From: Actinernus sp. WN-2022
Lineage: Eukaryota; Cnidaria; Anthozoa; Actiniaria; Actinernidae
Reading direction: 5' to 3'
NCBI GenBank assembly: GCA_030867875.1
Contig: JAOWCC010001609.1
Location: forward strand, 1,054,001 to 1,118,000
DNA: 64,000 bases
Translations under genes and position numbers: made by a program
Part shown: positions 23,156-36,434 of the stretch, in pieces
Layout of the letters: each line of letters opens with the position of its first letter
How positions within the stretch are numbered: the first letter of the stretch is position 1
Notes under the pieces: generated by a model
What the model was told of the DNA's origin: nothing
Databases searched by the model: none
The model's input: only the letters and a program-made list of their open reading frames with translations

Positions 23156-26100
23156 TAGACTAGGCAAAATTTGAGAAAATGTGGATATTTAAAGTGCTGA
23201 AGGCAAATGGTGTTAATTTATGGCATACAAGCTTTTTAGGGGTATTGAGGGGTGCTGAACTCAAATCTGATGTATGCCCAGCTCAAAAATGGCCGATAAT
23301 GCCTTATAATTGAGAAATCCAAGATGGCCGCCAACGACGGGCTGAAATGTATTTATGTTCAAATATCTTTTTGACTAAACAAGGTAGAAACTTGAATGAA
23401 ATGTGCTTTTGTAGGTTTTCATATATGGGGAATCCAATGCCATATTCAGTTTTGATATAAAATGTGAAGAAACTGATTGAAGATGAAGAACTCGTCGACC
23501 AGATAAGATCCACAAGTTCCTCACTTCGAAGCACATAGGAATGGCCAGTACCCTTCACCAAGCTACACGTTCGAAAGAGCTGGTGAACATGTTTCACAAT
23601 GCAGGTCATGTCATGAGTTACCGTGAGGTAATCAAACTTGACACTGCACTGGCCAAGAAGACATTAGAGACCATGTCTGACAACGGTGCTGTTGTTCCCC
23701 AAAATCTAGTAAAGGGTCGCTTCGTCCATTTCTCGACGGACAACGTGGACATTAATGAGTACACTCTGGATGGAAAAGGAACATTCCATGCCACTCAAGT
23801 TGCTGCCTGGCAACGCAGTCCACCTGAAGGTGATATCCTCATTGGAATAGACATTTCCAAGACAGGAACATTCCAAATCCCTGAGGCGATGACTGACATC
23901 ACACCTGCACCAAACAGAGGAATCACGGAGCGTCCATTCGCGGGGTGATCGCAGCTGATTGTTTCACACAGTCACCTGAGGAATGTCCTTCAGCACAGCA
24001 TGCGGACGCAACTTACATGGCCTTCATCTTGTCCCGGTCATCTCACGAACCAATGCCTTCCTGGACATTGTACAACCAAAAGGCGAGCACAGTCAACCCG
24101 GAGAAAACTACATACAGGCTCCTCCATCAACTCGATACGTTGAACACAGTCGTCAAGCGAGTGCTCCATGTGGCCAAATCGATGGAACAGCAGCATGTCG
24201 TTCTGACGGTGGACGAGGCACTTTATCCGAAGCTTCTGGAACTGAAGTGGTCGGTAGAAGAGTACAAGGACGTGCTTATACCTTGCCTTGGAGGACTTCA
24301 CATTGCCATGAACTTTCTGGGTGTAATAGGACGACACATGAGTGAGTCTGGCCTGAGCGAGCTTTGGGTAGGGTGTGATCTTTTGGGAGCCAATGCTGCG
24401 CAGCATGTCATGGGAGGAAAGGGGTATACACGTGCCATCAGGACGCACAAACTTACCCTACATGCTCTTTGGCAACTACTCCTCCCACGGCTCTATACGT
24501 ATCTGGATGGGGTTGATGTTGCACTGAGAGCCGAACGCTCAGATGTCTGCACATCCATAGACGCCAATCACATTGCACAGATGGTCGACAAACTGACTAC
24601 CGACAGATTTCAGCAGCCCATGAAAGAGTTCCCGGCAGCTCTTGCAGTTGATGACCCGAATGCTGAATTCTGGTGGGACTATATGACTATGGTCAGCATC
24701 CTACTCTGCTTCACAAGAGCGCAACGTGATGGATCATGGGATCTCCACCTATATGCGTTCAAACGTATGCTGCCATTCTTCTTCAGGTACGATCACACTA
24801 ACTACGCCAAATGGGGTACTGTATACCTGGCTGAGATGTCGGTTCTCCCACCAGAAGTCCTCCTTGAGTTCCAGGAAAGCAACTTCGTAGTAAAACGCAC
24901 TGATCGACGCTTCAATCAGGTTTCGGCGGACCAAAGTACGGAATGGCTAAACGCTACAGGAAAGAAAAGTGGAGGCTTGGTAGGTATCACCAGAATAGCA
25001 TCCGCACTCAGTAGATGGACATTGTCGTATAATCTGAGAACGGTCATAGCTTCTCAGACAACAGCAATGCTGGGACTGACAACGGACGATGAAGACGATG
25101 AGTACACACACAATGAGTGCACGAAAAATAGGATGGAGAAAGACGACTCTGATGAAGGCAGCATAGTTGTATCATTGAAACAGCATGGCGTGTTTCAAGA
25201 TGGCGGTGACACATTGAAGAACATAATCAACAAGGATGTGGTCACGCCTGTGATTCAAGAATCTCTGCTTAGTGCAGAACACCTTGGACAGGCGCAAATG
25301 AAAGTCTTCGTGGACAAACGTCTGTGTGAGCCTCCAGATAGTAACCAGCACCTGGATCTGAAATCACCCATTAAAAAGAAAAAGGCCAAGACATTTGCCT
25401 CTTTGTACGAAGTCGTGCAACCTTCCAAGGGCAAGCAAAACACTATCAAAGTGGACAGGAACATTCTACAAAGGCTCATAACAGCTTATAGAGCAGGGCG
25501 CGAGGTAAACCTAGAAAACATCCTCAAGCATGAACTCATGACCATCCCACTATCTTTGGCCACAACTAGTGGTAGTCTACATTCCACCAACAAGTCTGTG
25601 TTAGCAAACATACTGACGCAACAAGTCAAAACTCCTGCAAATGTTACACTCGATGAACCCAGCTGCCTGCTTATTGATGGCCAAGCACTCGTGATGGCAC
25701 TTGGAAAGCCGCCTGACATTAGAACGTTTGGTGACTATGCCAACACATTTGCTAACACTGTGTTCAAGATGGGAGCAAAATACCAGAGGATCGACGTAGT
25801 CTTCGACAGGTATCAAGGCGATTCAATCATAGCAGGTACCAGGACCAAACGCAAGCAGCGCCACCGACCGGTACGTCGTAAAATAACCATCAGTACCTCT
25901 CCCATGAGACTGGTCTAGCTTTATGGCACTCGAGGAAAATAAAGCAGATCTCGCTTTACTACTTTCAAACCATCTGATTGAACACAGCCTGAGAGATGGA
26001 CCAGTGGTTGTAGTAGCAGGGGGGTTGCGCCGAAGCGACCACTGTCAAGTCATCTGATCCAGATCTCGAAGTCTCCTCTCTGAGGGCTGACCACCAAGAA

Positions 26101-27598
26101 GCTGATACCCGGCTGATTTTGCACTGCATCCATGCTGATATGGAAACGATAGTTGTGTCAGTACGTGATACAGACGTGCTTCTTCTACTTCTAGCACACT
26201 ATGACAGAATGGTATGTACACGTCTCTACATGAAATCTGGGACGTCGAAGGCTCCAAGGTATTTCCCAGTACATGAAATTCGCATGTTGCTATCTGCTGG
26301 TCAAGTGGACACACTACTTGCCTTCCATGCCGTAACCGGCTGTGATAGTGTGTCTCAGTTCAGTTGCCACGGAAAGAAAACAGCCTGGCAGGTGTTCCAG
26401 CAACATCATACTGATCTGATTGGCCTAGGCAAGGGCCCTCTCACCGAAAACATAGCTATATCAACAGAGAAATTCATCTGTAAGATATATGGCGTACCTG
26501 AGGTCGATACATGCAACAAAGCACGAGTCAAGTTGTTTTGTATCGGTCGTGCACAAGAGACTCTGCCACCAACCTCAGATGCAGCAAAGTTTCACATCAT
26601 GCGTTCACACTATCAAGCAAGTGTCTGGAACGAAGCACACTCACCATATCCTACTCTTCTTCCACTGACCGAAATGGGATGGATGCACCTGGACGGTCAG
26701 TTCGCCACGGCTACTCTCTCTGCCACCTATCCCAAAAGCATGTAGGGAGATCACCTCATGTGGTTGTACGAAGGGGTGCCTCAGCCAACGCTGCAGCTGC
26801 AGGAAAATTCGCATGAAATGCATCGAGGCGTGCAACTGCAGGAAACTTGGCGACAACTGCCGGAACACTCATGACGACCGGGAATAAGTTCATGTGTGCA
26901 CATCTACCTGTACACACAATGAAGGACTGTATATAACGCTCTGACAGCAAATATGATAAACTCATGCAATTCATGCACGATTAAGTCAAACGTTCTTGTC
27001 ATTGTTCTCGTGTTACAAATAAACAAATTGCTTGTCAAATGTTGGTTTACGTCGAAGCGCGTCAGTGTTATTTGGGGGTACCTTACTATGCTAAGCCAAA
27101 ATGGGTATTGCATCCTTAATATGTTTCCTGCTCACATTTAAATCATATGTAGTGCCTCTGGGCTTTAAAAAATGGGCGGTCTGTGTTCCTGGTGGGGAGG
27201 GAGAGGGATGGGGCTTCTGGATCTTATCTGGTCGACGAATTATTCATCTTCAAAAAAGATTTTTTTTGCAATAAATATGAGTTTCAATCAGTTTCTTCAC
27301 ATTTTATATCAAACTGAATATGGCATTGGATTCCCCATATATGAAAACCTACAAAAGCACATTTCATTCAAGTTTCTACCTTGTTTAGTCAAAAAGATAT
27401 TTGAACATAAATACATTTCAGCCCGTCGTTGGCGGCCATCTTGGATTTCTCAATTTTAAGGCATTATCGGCCATTTTTGAGCTGGGCATACATCAGATTT
27501 GAGCTCAGCACCCCTCAATACCCCTAAAAAGCTTGTATGCCATAAATTAACACCATTTGCCTTCAGGATTTAGATTTTTTGAAAATTGACCCAGTCTA
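23156..27598 (+). mobile_element. Academ-like DNA transposon (decayed, long TIRs)
   Basis: The 4,443-bp element is flanked by TTG at 23,153-23,155 and 27,599-27,601. The termini are TAGACT and AGTCTA. TIRs of about 357 and 380 bp extend inward to the inverted GTCGACCAGATAAGATCCA sequence, with internal indels. Between them lies one decayed transposase gene in at least four frames. The 3-bp duplication and an XPG-like nuclease region agree with what I recall of AcademX, while the superfamily call itself is inference. The gene's 5' part appears missing, since coding sequence begins right at the TIR. Confidence 0.75.
23541..26887 (+). pseudogene. Transposase with XPG/FEN1-like nuclease and Cys-rich tail
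   Basis: Open pieces lie at 23541-23948, 23945-25918, 26119-26745 and 26741-26887. The N-terminal piece has an FSTDNVDINEYTLDGKGTFH motif. The second has TVDEALYPKLLELKW and LGGLHIAMNFLGVIGRHM, probably the catalytic core of the transposase. Residues near 580-650 of the second piece (LLIDGQALVMALG, then VVFDRYQGDSI) resemble the start of XPG/FEN1 nucleases. The third frame adds EADTRLILH, DTDVLLLLLAH and a helix-hairpin-like HAVTGCDSVSQFSCHGKKTA. The tail at 26741-26887 is a CXC-type cysteine cluster. Frame breaks near 23,945, 25,900, 26,030 and 26,740 make it nonfunctional. Confidence 0.75.
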
Positions 27599-27759
27599 TT
27601 GTTCCCGAATTGATCCGAGGTACATGTTTCCACAGAGGTAGTCATGCACTCAACAATTTTTGGTTGGCGTAATTTCCTTTGTTCCGAATTGGTCCGAGTA
27701 CATGTTTCCTCAGCGGTAGTCATGCACTACATATACCGTCTCCCCACCCACACTTCCCT

Positions 27760-27789
27760 CTGACGAAGGGCTGGCGCTCGAAACGTCAG
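27760..27789 (+). ncRNA. Conserved hairpin near a retroelement tail, hammerhead-like core
   Basis: CTGACG (27,760-27,765) pairs with CGTCAG (27,784-27,789), and an inner GGGC/GCTC stem closes a TGGC loop. AA and GAAA form the internal loop. CUGANGA and GAAA followed by CGUC are hammerhead ribozyme core elements, and Penelope-like elements are known to carry hammerheads. However, no flanking helix I is visible, so catalysis is unproven. A partial copy lies at about 63,725-63,750. Confidence 0.35.
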
Positions 27790-28083
27790 CTGCTACTCTC
27801 TTCCCACCAGGGACATTTTCAAATCAAGTAAACAAACTCTAATTCGTAACGAGACCTGAAGCAGCCATGGGGCTGATCAAAGTCAGGACCCGGCTAATCC
27901 ACAGTTCGAATCGGAATTTAGCGTGTTTGGTCTTTGCGGAGGGAGAAAAACCGGAGAAAAACCGTCGGAGCAAGGGTGAGATCCCAACAAACTCAACTCA
28001 TATATGGCGCCACGTCTGGGAATCGAACCTGGGCAATAGAGATGGGATGCGAAACACTTAACGCCTGCGCCAGCCCGGCGCAC
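27790..28083 (-). mobile_element. tRNA-derived SINE, minus strand
   Basis: On the minus strand the A box TGGCGCAGGCG is at 28,072-28,062 and the B box GGTTCGATTCC at 28,029-28,019, at tRNA-like spacing. The conserved body follows toward lower coordinates. Collinear sequence reappears at 63,750-64,000, cut by the window end. Confidence 0.8.
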
Positions 28084-28115
28084 GCATATGGCATTGATGC
28101 ACTGAATGAAAAACT

Positions 28116-28256
28116 GTGTTAGGAGTTGCTATTTACCTTCGATACTTTGCTTATTGTCACAATAACATACCTGGAACATATCTGGGATATTTAACTAATG
28201 TTACAACTGGCAAAACAGTAATCAAAGACTCGTATGAGCCAACTCGTGGATGTGAG
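28116..28256 (+). other. Weak exon candidate
   Basis: An open frame (LRYFAYCHNNIPGTYLGYLT region) runs to a donor-like GAG|GTACAA at 28,254-28,259, or on to AGT|GTAAGT near 28,300. The donor context resembles that of the exon at 20,102. No domain is recognised and no paralogue is in view to test it. Confidence 0.2.
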
Positions 28257-29176
28257 GTACAATTTATGTTTTATGCATGCGCTTTCGGGTGCGCAGTGTA
28301 AGTTTTAAACTCTTGGATTTTAACGGTGTCTTCATTTGCCATAAGAACTCACACTAGATGTGTAATAGTTCTAAGGACCACCTGAAGAAATCATTAAGCG
28401 CCGTATCCTTTTTGAAAGGATCACTATTAATCAGCAAAAATACGGTAATTAAAATAAAACGAAGATTGAAAGGCTGACTTTACAGCTCGGGGAAAAGCCA
28501 TTCAGGCTGATGAAGGCAGACCGTGGTTGCTGATAAAGAACGTGTGTATTCATAACTATTGACACTTTGGAAGCCATTCATTTTATATTACGTTTTAAAT
28601 TCTGACGTGGTCTGTTGATTATAGCCAAGTGTCATGCATCACCAGAACGTTTTGTTCTCTTCTATTCGATAATATACTGGTACATAATTTTCTCAACACT
28701 GTATATTGCAACTGAACGCAGCGACGGTAACTCTGGTCAAATTTCGGGCTCTGTGCAGTTTTGATCAAATACTAGATTACAAGCGAAAACAACGTGCTTA
28801 ACAAATCTCTGCATGCTTCTGAAGGTCTACGGTAACCTTATTTTGATAAGCATAACATCATCGTATGGAATGTTTTGCCTCCGATGCGAGACGGGTGTAT
28901 TCGCAGGTTAAAAGTATCTCCAAACCATATTTTTTCCCCGAGATTCTGACGTAAGTGTACTCTAGCATGAAATATATTATAATAAAAGCCTAAAAAATGC
29001 AGAAAAGTACCTGCGATTTGAGTGAAACGTTTTCAATTTAGCTAGCGCGCTGTTGGCGCAATTATCACGCCGTTTCCGAACAACGAGCGCACGCTCAAAG
29101 CTGATTTTTTACACTGAAGCCCGCGCGACGTTCTCAACAAACTAAACTAAAACTGTATCCTCCTTTATTGTTTTAG

Positions 29177-29444
29177 TTACATGATTATCAAAGAATCGTC
29201 TGTGTTTTTCGGTGTAACGATAAATACCGCTCGTTATATTTCCAAATTTCCAAATTGCACTTGTCCAGCCGGCAAGTGCAATTTTGATGGAATTTTGAAA
29301 TGTTACCAAAAACCAGACGATTACATATACAGAGGGACATTTTCCAAAAGAGTAATTGAAAACACAATCTACGGGGGACTCGCTTTATCAATATCCGTCG
29401 ATCATCCTGAGTTGTCAGCAGACTCGAATGACGAATTTCTATGG
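29177..29444 (+). other. Exon candidate, cysteine-containing
   Basis: An acceptor-like TTGTTTTAG ends at 29,176, and a donor-like ATGG|GTATAA lies at 29,444/29,445. The 268 bases between are open in one frame, with a CTCPAGKCNFDGILKCYQKP stretch. The product is not recognised. It could be an exon of the same host gene as 19,981-20,102 or unrelated. Confidence 0.3.
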
Positions 29445-29450
29445 GTATAA

Positions 29451-30520
29451 GTCAAGCTAACGACAGCAAGAGGAACTTCACCTATGCTCGTTTTATAAGG
29501 CACCTAGCGCATCTATTTCATTTCTCACTGAACTAACCGCACACCTATTCCAGAAATGAAGAAGTGGCTGTCCCAATATTGTACTCAGGTGACTTCAATC
29601 TGGATGATATTGATTGGTCTGAAGAACCCCCAGCTCTATATAATCCTCAAACAGCAGCTGCTCCAGATATGCTACTAATGTTTATTATTTTATTTATTAA
29701 ATCAAATTGATACACGATAATCAACGGTCAACAATAAATTTTTTTTCAAAGGAGCCGTGTGGCTAAAAGTATGGCTAAAAGTGAAACACAGTGGTTACTA
29801 ACTACTTACAACTCTTACGTCATTACTGTCTTATTTATTTCTGAATTTACTGATAAACTTACGTGCTCAGTAGATCTTTGCGTATATATACAATGTACTT
29901 AAACTCCATTACATTCTGTTCTTCTTAAACACAGTTATTCTCTAATTATAATTGACAACCGTTAATCCAATATTGCGTTCAAACCAATGTTTGTGATACA
30001 TTATAGATTTAACATTAACTGGATGAGAAATGTTCACAGTTAAGTATTCGTCGTTATTATATGGCAGCTCCGTGAGCGGGCAAGATGACTCTGAATGCTG
30101 CCATCTGATTGGTTGCTCAGCGGGCAAGATTTTTTCATCTTCCGCTCTCAGGATTTTCCAACTTCGCTCACAATTTTTCGTAAACAAATAGCGATAGAAC
30201 TCATACATTTTGAAAGAAACTAAACAATTTGTGACATGAAGGCAAATACTAATTTAAAAATCGTTCTGCTTTTTCGTTTACAGCTAAAACTTTTTAGAGG
30301 GATTGAATACAGTTTTCCTGGCTCTCGCAAGTTCGATGAAAACAACTGCAGCAAAAGCGACTGAATTGAATGAAGCTGGACTTGAGAGATAAAAAACTAT
30401 AGCGAAGCTGAAATGGCCGTGACTTCATAAACACAAAGAAAAGTTCGGCTACCTAACAACGCTACTACTGACAATCGTGGTACAAAGAAATACAATTATT
30501 ACGGAAACGAGTAAGCTTAA
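29451..30520. other. Intergenic, no gene recognised
   Basis: This is AT-rich DNA with short ORFs only. I see no repeats with clear ends before the TTAA element. Confidence 0.5.
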
Positions 30521-32218
30521 GGTATGGCAAAAGGTTCACAGGCAAAACTTCCCCAAAAATTTTTTTTAGCAGATTTTAAATGCTTTAGGTCTTAGCTTTA
30601 TTATAGCAAAAAAATCCAAACTAAAATCCCTTTTTAACGCCCCGAAAAAACATGTTTTAATTTCCCGCGAAAAGTGACGCGCGAAACATGATTGACAGAC
30701 GCTGACAGCTACGTGAAAGCGGCACGCGAACAAACTAAAACAACAATCGTCTTTTATAGTACGCTACGCTCGTCTTTATAGTACGCTACGCTTCGTTTTC
30801 GTTTGTTTTTCTTGAATTGCATTCTATCTAAAATTATGTCGTCGAAACTTAATAGAGGCTATTCTTGGGTATCTTCGAAGAAAAAGAAGAAGTTGAAAAC
30901 AGGTAAATTTAGGCCGACTAAGAGTAAGAAGGCAAGTTTAGCGTCGAGCGATAAAGGCTCGTGGTTCAAACAAAAACAATGGCCAAGCGAAGAAGATCTG
31001 TTGACTGAAACGAATGAGCCCGGGCCAAAAAGCATCACTTCTAGGAAGCTTCGGACTAGCAGTGATGAAGTTCACCCACGAACTTCGAATTCCTTGACTG
31101 TAATTGAGTCGGGCATTTAGATCAAGCTGCTGTTTGCCGGTTTTTACGGTTTTCTATGCTTGCAACCAAATTATCTGCGAAGTGATCGCCCTGATACCTA
31201 GAAAAGGAGTCAGATATGTTTATCAATTACAAGGCAGTCAAGAGAAGGTAGATTCAGCATGATCTTTACCGCTCCAGAGTATAAAAATAATATGCAATAT
31301 GAAGCCTGCGATTTGTTTATGATGTTTAGCAAGAAGTTGCGCCGTTTGAATGAATATAACTTGTGTTCGACTTACCCAGAACTGTTTATCTCCTTTAGCA
31401 TGATGGCTTTGATAATAGCATCATTTACAGTAACTTGCGGTTGGCCTTCATATTTATTTGACCTTGTGTTTTTTCCACGAGCTTTACGACCTCTGTGACC
31501 AGTCTCGAGTGTAAAATGAACCTCCTTGAAGATTACCGCGAAAGCTGTCACAGCAGATCATTCACAACTCCGCCTGTCCCGCCTGTCAGCCTAATACTGT
31601 ATTTCAATTGGCTGAATATAATAAGATTATCTTTGGAGGCGGGGCTTTTTACTCAACCGTGAAATGGTCAGAAAACTAAAATCCCTCGTTTCTCCGTGTG
31701 TGTTTTAATGCAAAAAATACAACTTTGGCGTATCAAAACTCGAGAATGTTTTGTTCGATTAAACCCAAATTTTCGCGAGAGCCAAAAAACCACAATTTCT
31801 GCAAAAGTGTGCCAGCGTTTTGCAAAATTTTGTTTCATTTCGTAATTATTATGTAGTTTGCGTTTTGCTAGCATGAAAAAACTTACTCCAACTTTACCTA
31901 CGGATAATTCTTGTAATACGCAACGTATGAAAAATCGCTGACACACTTTTTGGGACAATTTACCTGAGATTCGAAAACAAAGAATTTAGTTGTCATTCAT
32001 TAAACATTTCCGGATTTGAAGTTACGATAGTGTGAAAGGTCGCTTTTTAAATAAAAAAATATATCATTGAGAGATTTTTTTAAATAGTAAATTTAAACAT
32101 TCATATTTATTCTTCAATCTTTGAGCTTTAAATTGATATATAGTATGTCTTTGTAGCGTAAATATTGACGCTACACGATTTTTTCCCCCAAGTGACCTCG
32201 TGAACCTTTTGCCATACC
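30521..32218. mobile_element. TTAA-flanked 1.7 kb transposon derivative
   Basis: TTAA lies at 30,517-30,520 and 32,219-32,222. The termini GGTATGGCAAAAGGTTCAC and GTGAACCTTTTGCCATACC are inverted copies. TTAA targets are used by piggyBac and Kolobok transposons. No transposase core is present, so it is non-autonomous. A short duplication with TATAGTACGCTACGCT at 30,748-30,795 lies just before the internal ORF. Confidence 0.85.
30836..31120 (+). CDS. 94-residue basic ORF inside the TTAA element
   Basis: The ATG at 30,836 begins MSSKLNRGYSWVSSKKKKK and runs 94 codons to a stop at 31,118-31,120. The product is lysine- and serine-rich, with a tryptophan pair region SWFKQKQWPSEEDLL in the middle. 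No domain is recognised. It may be the N-terminal exon of a lost transposase, or an accessory protein. An in-frame upstream ATG at 30,803 is also possible. Confidence 0.35.
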   Translation: MSSKLNRGYSWVSSKKKKKLKTGKFRPTKSKKASLASSDKGSWFKQKQWPSEEDLLTETNEPGPKSITSRKLRTSSDEVHPRTSNSLTVIESGI

Positions 32219-32222
32219 TTAA

Positions 32223-32977
32223 CACACAGTTTCATCAAATTAAAGAAAGCAGGTTTTATATTGTATGAGCTAAGAAATTCAGCATTCACATTTGGTAATT
32301 GGCTTACAAATTAAGAGTATTTACTAATTAATACTTACAAGTTTGTTTGTATTCTTCTACAGCTCTGTTTGTCAAGTTTTGCAGTGTACGTGCTTATCTG
32401 AGTTATCGCCACTCGAGTGATTTCAACGTCGGTTTTCAACTTTCAAATCTTCCACAAATATGCACATTTTTGTCTCTAGATAATGCATTCGGCCTTCCTG
32501 ATGAAGTTGCCATTGAAACTCAGCACATCTGAAGTAAAGTACAGGTCAGTTTTCATCCATAAAAACACATTGTTTACGTCGGAAAACAAACTGTTTTGAA
32601 CGCCACGAGGTTGAACTTCAAGTGAAAGTCGTCGATTCTCAGTCTAATTTTAGATTGATTTCTATTCGCTCTTCAGTTTACCACGCAATGGGTTCCTGGC
32701 GCGCGCATGTGTCAAAGTGGGATTTTATTCATTTTCGCCATATAATAAAAACCTTATTGACCAAGCTTCTTCGGTCAAGATGGGGGAATATTGACCTCGT
32801 TAATTGTTTGCGTTTTTATAAACACGCAAAAAATAAACTTGGCCAATATCCCCCCATCTTGAGGTCAATAACCTCTATATATAGCGACATACTACGACAT
32901 GTATCCTATGTTCCAGAGGGATACATCTTGAGATTCTTAGAAATATTATTTAATATTTTATTATACCTGTAGAACAG
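32223..32977. other. Intergenic, with one small palindromic element
   Basis: No gene is supported. TCAAGATGGGGGAATATTG at 32,775 is inverted as CAATATCCCCCCATCTTGA, ending at 32,862, which outlines an 88-bp palindromic MITE. Confidence 0.6.
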
Positions 32978-33058
32978 TTATCGCAAATCGATTGCCTTTG
33001 TTTTCCTTAATGGTTTATTAATGTGTTTGATAGTCATATCTTATCTTCGTTGCTGTAG

Positions 33059-34601
<1,543 letters not shown>

Positions 34602-35044
34602 TGCCGAGTTCAGTAGGCTAGTAAAAGGTATTTGAGAACAGTTTGAAATAATTCTTAACGACAACAATAACATTCATCTGGAGTTTTGATTTCGTATATG
34701 TAATCGCTTGAGTGCAATGAAATGATGGATTTTTCACACATTTCCAACTTTTCATCAAATTGCGTGATGTTGCGACGCGGGAAGTGTCGTGAACAATTTG
34801 AAAGCACAATTAATTAATCCTTTAATTTTGTTTATAAGATAGAGTGTGAAATTTTCCGAGAGAGTATGAAAGACTTTGACTTCAGAACTAGTCGACTATA
34901 TTCGCCTTTTATTGGATTGAAGCTCAAGCAAGTCGAAATGCTGCTGTCTTGTAATAGACATCACATAACTGTAAGGTGGAATGCTTCGTTTTTCTTCTGC
35001 AATGTGATTGGTTCTTGTAAAAAATAAATTTTAAAAAATATTTG

Positions 35045-36434
35045 CTTTCTGTTTCTAATTATCGTCCTATCTCTTTACTTTCAATATTCAACAAGATTCT
35101 TGAAAGACTAATGTATAATAGACTATTATTTATGATCAGCAATTTGGATTTAGATCCAGTCATTCAACATTTCATGCACTGATTCTGTTAATTGACAAGA
35201 TTAAACAATCTATTGATAAAGGCACTTATTCCTGTGGCATCTTCATAGACCTGCCTCCTACCTGGATAATAGGAGACACAACCTCGTCGCCAGGATCTTC
35301 TCGGTGAGATCCAAGATGGCGGCTACCTGAGAGAAGACCCTGGTAAAGGCTGGATCATGTGATCAAATACTTCCAGATTTTGGGAGTATTTTGTCACGTG
35401 ATTTCGCGATCTAAGATGGCGGCCAAGCTAAATATGGGAATATTTCATGACGTGTATAAACCATAGGTATCCCAATCCGGAGTGAGCGAGAAGCGATTAA
35501 CGGTATTTCCACGCGGCAAACGATGCAGTGAAAACAGGTCTACTAAATGGCTCGAAATTGAGTTTACTTGGATAAAGAAACAGTGGAAAGGTATCACAAT
35601 GCTACCAGGATGTATCTAAGCTAGAAGAGAATCCTAAAAAGCCGTTCATTTTCCGTTAGCGTTGAAGCGAAGCGATCGATTGCACATGTTCAGGTTTAAC
35701 GGCTTCTCCTGGCTTTCCCACTGATGAATCTTACCAGAAGACTACCCAGTAATGCACTTCAGCTATTGCTCTACCTGCATGCGCACAACGTGTTTTAAGG
35801 TTATTTAAAATCATTTTATTGATACAATTTGAGCAATCTAAACTATATACAAGTTCATCTCTCTGGACTCAGTCCGTTTGGCCAATAAAAAGCATTGTTA
35901 GAACAACCCTTGTGTCATAATCGAAGAGCCAATCAGAATACGTGACAGTTCAGCGTTTACCAGGGCTTCTCTCTCAGGTAGCCGCCATCTGGGAACGAGG
36001 TTGTAGGAGACAATTTGTATCAATATCAAACACTAATTCTTCCAGTTGTATGTGGGGTGCCTCAGCGCTCAGTGCTTGGTCCCCTTCTGTTTCTTATTTA
36101 TATTAACGATATTTACAAATGTTCTGTTTTACTTGAATTTCATCTATTTGCTGATGATACGAACCTATTTCTTAGTGATCCCAATATCCTTAGCTTAGAA
36201 TCTAAATTGAATAATGAACTGGAGAAAGTTAACGAGTGGCTCTGTTCAAACAAATTATCTCTAAATGTTGATAAAACAAGCTTAGTTTTATTCCATCCCA
36301 CCCCAAAAATGAATTACTCATCAAATGAAACTACAAATCTGTAGTAAAGCCGCTTAAAGAGGATTTGTGTGTAAGTATTTAGGATTAATGCTAGATTCTC
36401 ACCTAAGTTGGAAAAACCACATACATGAATTAGT
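35045..36434 (+). mobile_element. Broken LINE with nested MITE, copy B
   Basis: This is the paralogue of 1,455-2,850. The reverse transcriptase pieces and the nested MITE (about 35,256-36,005) are in the same order. Homology to copy A stops at 36,434, just after the region encoding the HIHEL-like motif, so the LINE 3' end and hairpin are missing here. Confidence 0.85.
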
